Below are positions 62,845-64,000 of a stretch of DNA of 64,000 nt, piece by piece (positions within the stretch are counted from its first letter, which is position 1; every line of letters starts with the position of its first letter). Source of the DNA: Serratia marcescens subsp. marcescens ATCC 13880. Its GTDB lineage: Bacteria > Pseudomonadota > Gammaproteobacteria > Enterobacterales > Enterobacteriaceae. The stretch lies in the NCBI RefSeq assembly GCF_017299535.1, contig NZ_CP071238.1, positions 4,774,001 through 4,838,000 of the forward strand, given 5' to 3'. Below the pieces are notes generated by a model. It was not told the DNA's origin, did not search any database, and saw only the letters and a program-made list of their open reading frames with translations. Made by a program: the position numbers and the translations under genes.

Positions 62845-63681
62845 ATGAACAACCCAACTCAACTTTCGCTGTTACAGGACGAGATCCGCCACCGTTATGA
62901 AACGCTGAGCAAGCGTTTGAAGCAGGTGGCGCGCTATATTTTGGATAACAGTAACAGCATCGCTTTCGATACCGTTGCCTCCATCGCCGCACAGGCCAGC
63001 GTGCCGCCTTCCACCCTGATCCGTTTCGCCAACGCCTTCGGCTTCAGCGGCTTCAACGAAATGAAGCAGGTGTTCCGTCAGCATCTGATGGAAGAAACGG
63101 TGAACTATACCGAGCGCGCACGCCTGTTCCGCCAAACCTCCACCGACGACAACGTCGCGCCGGAGAAGCCGGCGGAGATTCTCAACGTATTCACTATGGT
63201 CAACGCGCAGGCGCTGCAGCAGCTGGCGATGCAGATCGCCCCCGAGCAGTTGGATCGCGCCGTCGAGCTGCTCAACAACGCTGAAAACATCTACGTTATC
63301 GGCCTGCGCCGCTCGTTCAGCGTCGCTTCCTACCTCACCTATGCGCTGCGCCATCTGGAGCGCCGCGCGTTTCTGATCGACGGCCTGGGCGGGATGTTCA
63401 CCGAACAGCTGAGCATGGTGAAACCGAAGGACGTGGTGATCGCCATCAGCTATTCGCCATACGCCCGCGAGGCGGTGGAACTGGTGGAATTGGGCGCCAA
63501 GCGCGGCGCGCAGCAGATCGCCATCACCGACAGCCAGGTCAGCCCGCTGGCCGCCTTCAGCGACGTCTGTTTCGTGGTGCGCGAAGCGCAGGTGGACGGG
63601 TTCCGTTCGCAGGTGGCTTCGATGTGCCTGGCGCAGACGCTGGCGGTCTCGCTGGCGCTGAATAACGCCCGGGACGAGTAA
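62845..63681 (+). CDS. iolR: IolR, RpiR-family transcriptional regulator of inositol genes
   Basis: 278 residues. An N-terminal RpiR helix-turn-helix (about 20-77; TVASIAAQASVPPSTLIRFA) and a C-terminal SIS domain (about 125-265; VIGLRRSFSVASYLTYALRH and VIAISYSPYAREAVELVELG). RpiR regulators sense phosphosugars; proteobacterial inositol clusters use an RpiR-type IolR, unlike the DeoR-type IolR of Bacillus. The likely effector is the phosphorylated product of IolC. It follows iolC but has its own terminator-separated promoter. Confidence 0.88.
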   Translation: MNNPTQLSLLQDEIRHRYETLSKRLKQVARYILDNSNSIAFDTVASIAAQASVPPSTLIRFANAFGFSGFNEMKQVFRQHLMEETVNYTERARLFRQTSTDDNVAPEKPAEILNVFTMVNAQALQQLAMQIAPEQLDRAVELLNNAENIYVIGLRRSFSVASYLTYALRHLERRAFLIDGLGGMFTEQLSMVKPKDVVIAISYSPYAREAVELVELGAKRGAQQIAITDSQVSPLAAFSDVCFVVREAQVDGFRSQVASMCLAQTLAVSLALNNARDE

Positions 63682-63722
63682 GGCGGATGTGAACGCGCCC
63701 GACTGGCTCGGGCGCGGCGGGA

Positions 63723-64000
63723 TTATTGCAGCAACAAATAGCGGTAGAGCGCGCTTTCCAGATCCTGCTTCATGCTGATGAAAAGCAGAATCTCCACCGT
63801 TTGGCCGTCGTAGTCATAGATGACGCGGTATTCGCTGTCGGGATCCAATCGTTCGTGCAACCGCACTCCCATGCCCGCCAGCACGGCGTTGAAGCGGTAG
63901 CGGGCGGGATCGTCGGCAATTGCCGCGAGGGACGATAACAACAGATTGTCCACGAACATCCCGGCTGCGACGGCCCCTATCGTTCCGCTCTTATAAGACT
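63723..64000 (-). CDS. Small RelE/ParE-like protein (partial, N-terminus off the right edge)
   Basis: The minus-strand frame is open from the stop at 63723 to the window end (at least 91 codons); ATG 63959 would give 78 residues but has no ribosome site, and codons before it stay open. The end reads DSEYRVIYDYDGQTVEILLF and SMKQDLESALYRYLLLQ, resembling the beta-strands of RelE/ParE plasmid-stabilisation toxins. The antitoxin, if any, would lie beyond the edge. I am not sure of the family. Confidence 0.5.
   Translation of the reverse strand, partial: SYKSGTIGAVAAGMFVDNLLLSSLAAIADDPARYRFNAVLAGMGVRLHERLDPDSEYRVIYDYDGQTVEILLFISMKQDLESALYRYLLLQ

Overview
The window reads as a chromosome segment of a high-GC member of the Enterobacterales, most likely Serratia (S. 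marcescens group). I base this on protein identity to E. coli K-12 families recalled from memory, a backbone that follows the E. coli hof-mrcA to yhhY gene order almost gene for gene, GC-rich codon use, and two ERIC repeats. Apart from the small toxin-antitoxin pair I see no prophage, insertion sequence, CRISPR array, tRNA or rRNA. The two ends cut through genes: hofN on the left and a small ParE-like gene on the right.

Layout. 1-5 kb: hofN-hofM (type IV pilus/DNA uptake assembly), divergent mrcA (PBP1A), then nudE. 5-11 kb: igaA, yrfG-hslR-hslO and pckA. 11.1-11.9 kb: a FitAB-like antitoxin/PIN-toxin pair placed between pckA and envZ. 12-18.8 kb: ompR-envZ, cbpA-cbpM, greB and tex; cbpAM lies between ompR and greB. 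18.8-22.2 kb: an AT-rich upstream region with a Fur box, then feoABC. 22.2-25 kb: a DUF1471 protein, bioH, gntX, nfuA and an ERIC element. 25-33 kb: malPQ divergent from malT. 32.9-36.8 kb: glpE, glpG, glpR and glpD, all co-directional, with GlpR operators before glpD. 36.9-46.5 kb: the complete glycogen cluster glgBXCAP on the minus strand. 46.9-49 kb: asd, a second, longer ERIC element, and yhgN. 49-53.1 kb: the gluconate cluster gntR-gntT-gntK with a double GntR operator, then yhhW. 53.3-53.4 kb: the Fur-controlled small RNA RyhB. 53.5-55.2 kb: yhhY and a P1-family peptidase. 55.3-63.7 kb: a myo-inositol catabolic cluster (iolD-iolG-iolH-like-iolE on the minus strand, divergent iolC fused to a DUF2090 aldolase-like domain, and the RpiR-type regulator iolR).

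How the genes work together. The mal, glg and pckA genes handle alpha-glucans and gluconeogenesis; glp, gnt and iol feed glycerol-3-phosphate, gluconate and inositol into central metabolism; each catabolic block carries its own regulator and recognisable operators. Iron control appears twice (Fur box before feoABC and Fur box over the ryhB promoter), and NfuA and FeoC belong to the same iron-sulfur theme. The inositol block contains the enzymes from inositol dehydrogenase to the kinase plus an aldolase-like domain, but no iolB, iolA or transporter is present in the window.

Most accessory material lies at four points: the FitAB pair, the cbpAM insertion, the relocated gntT, and the iol block beyond yhhY. 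I did not find a clearly novel multi-gene defence or mobile system.
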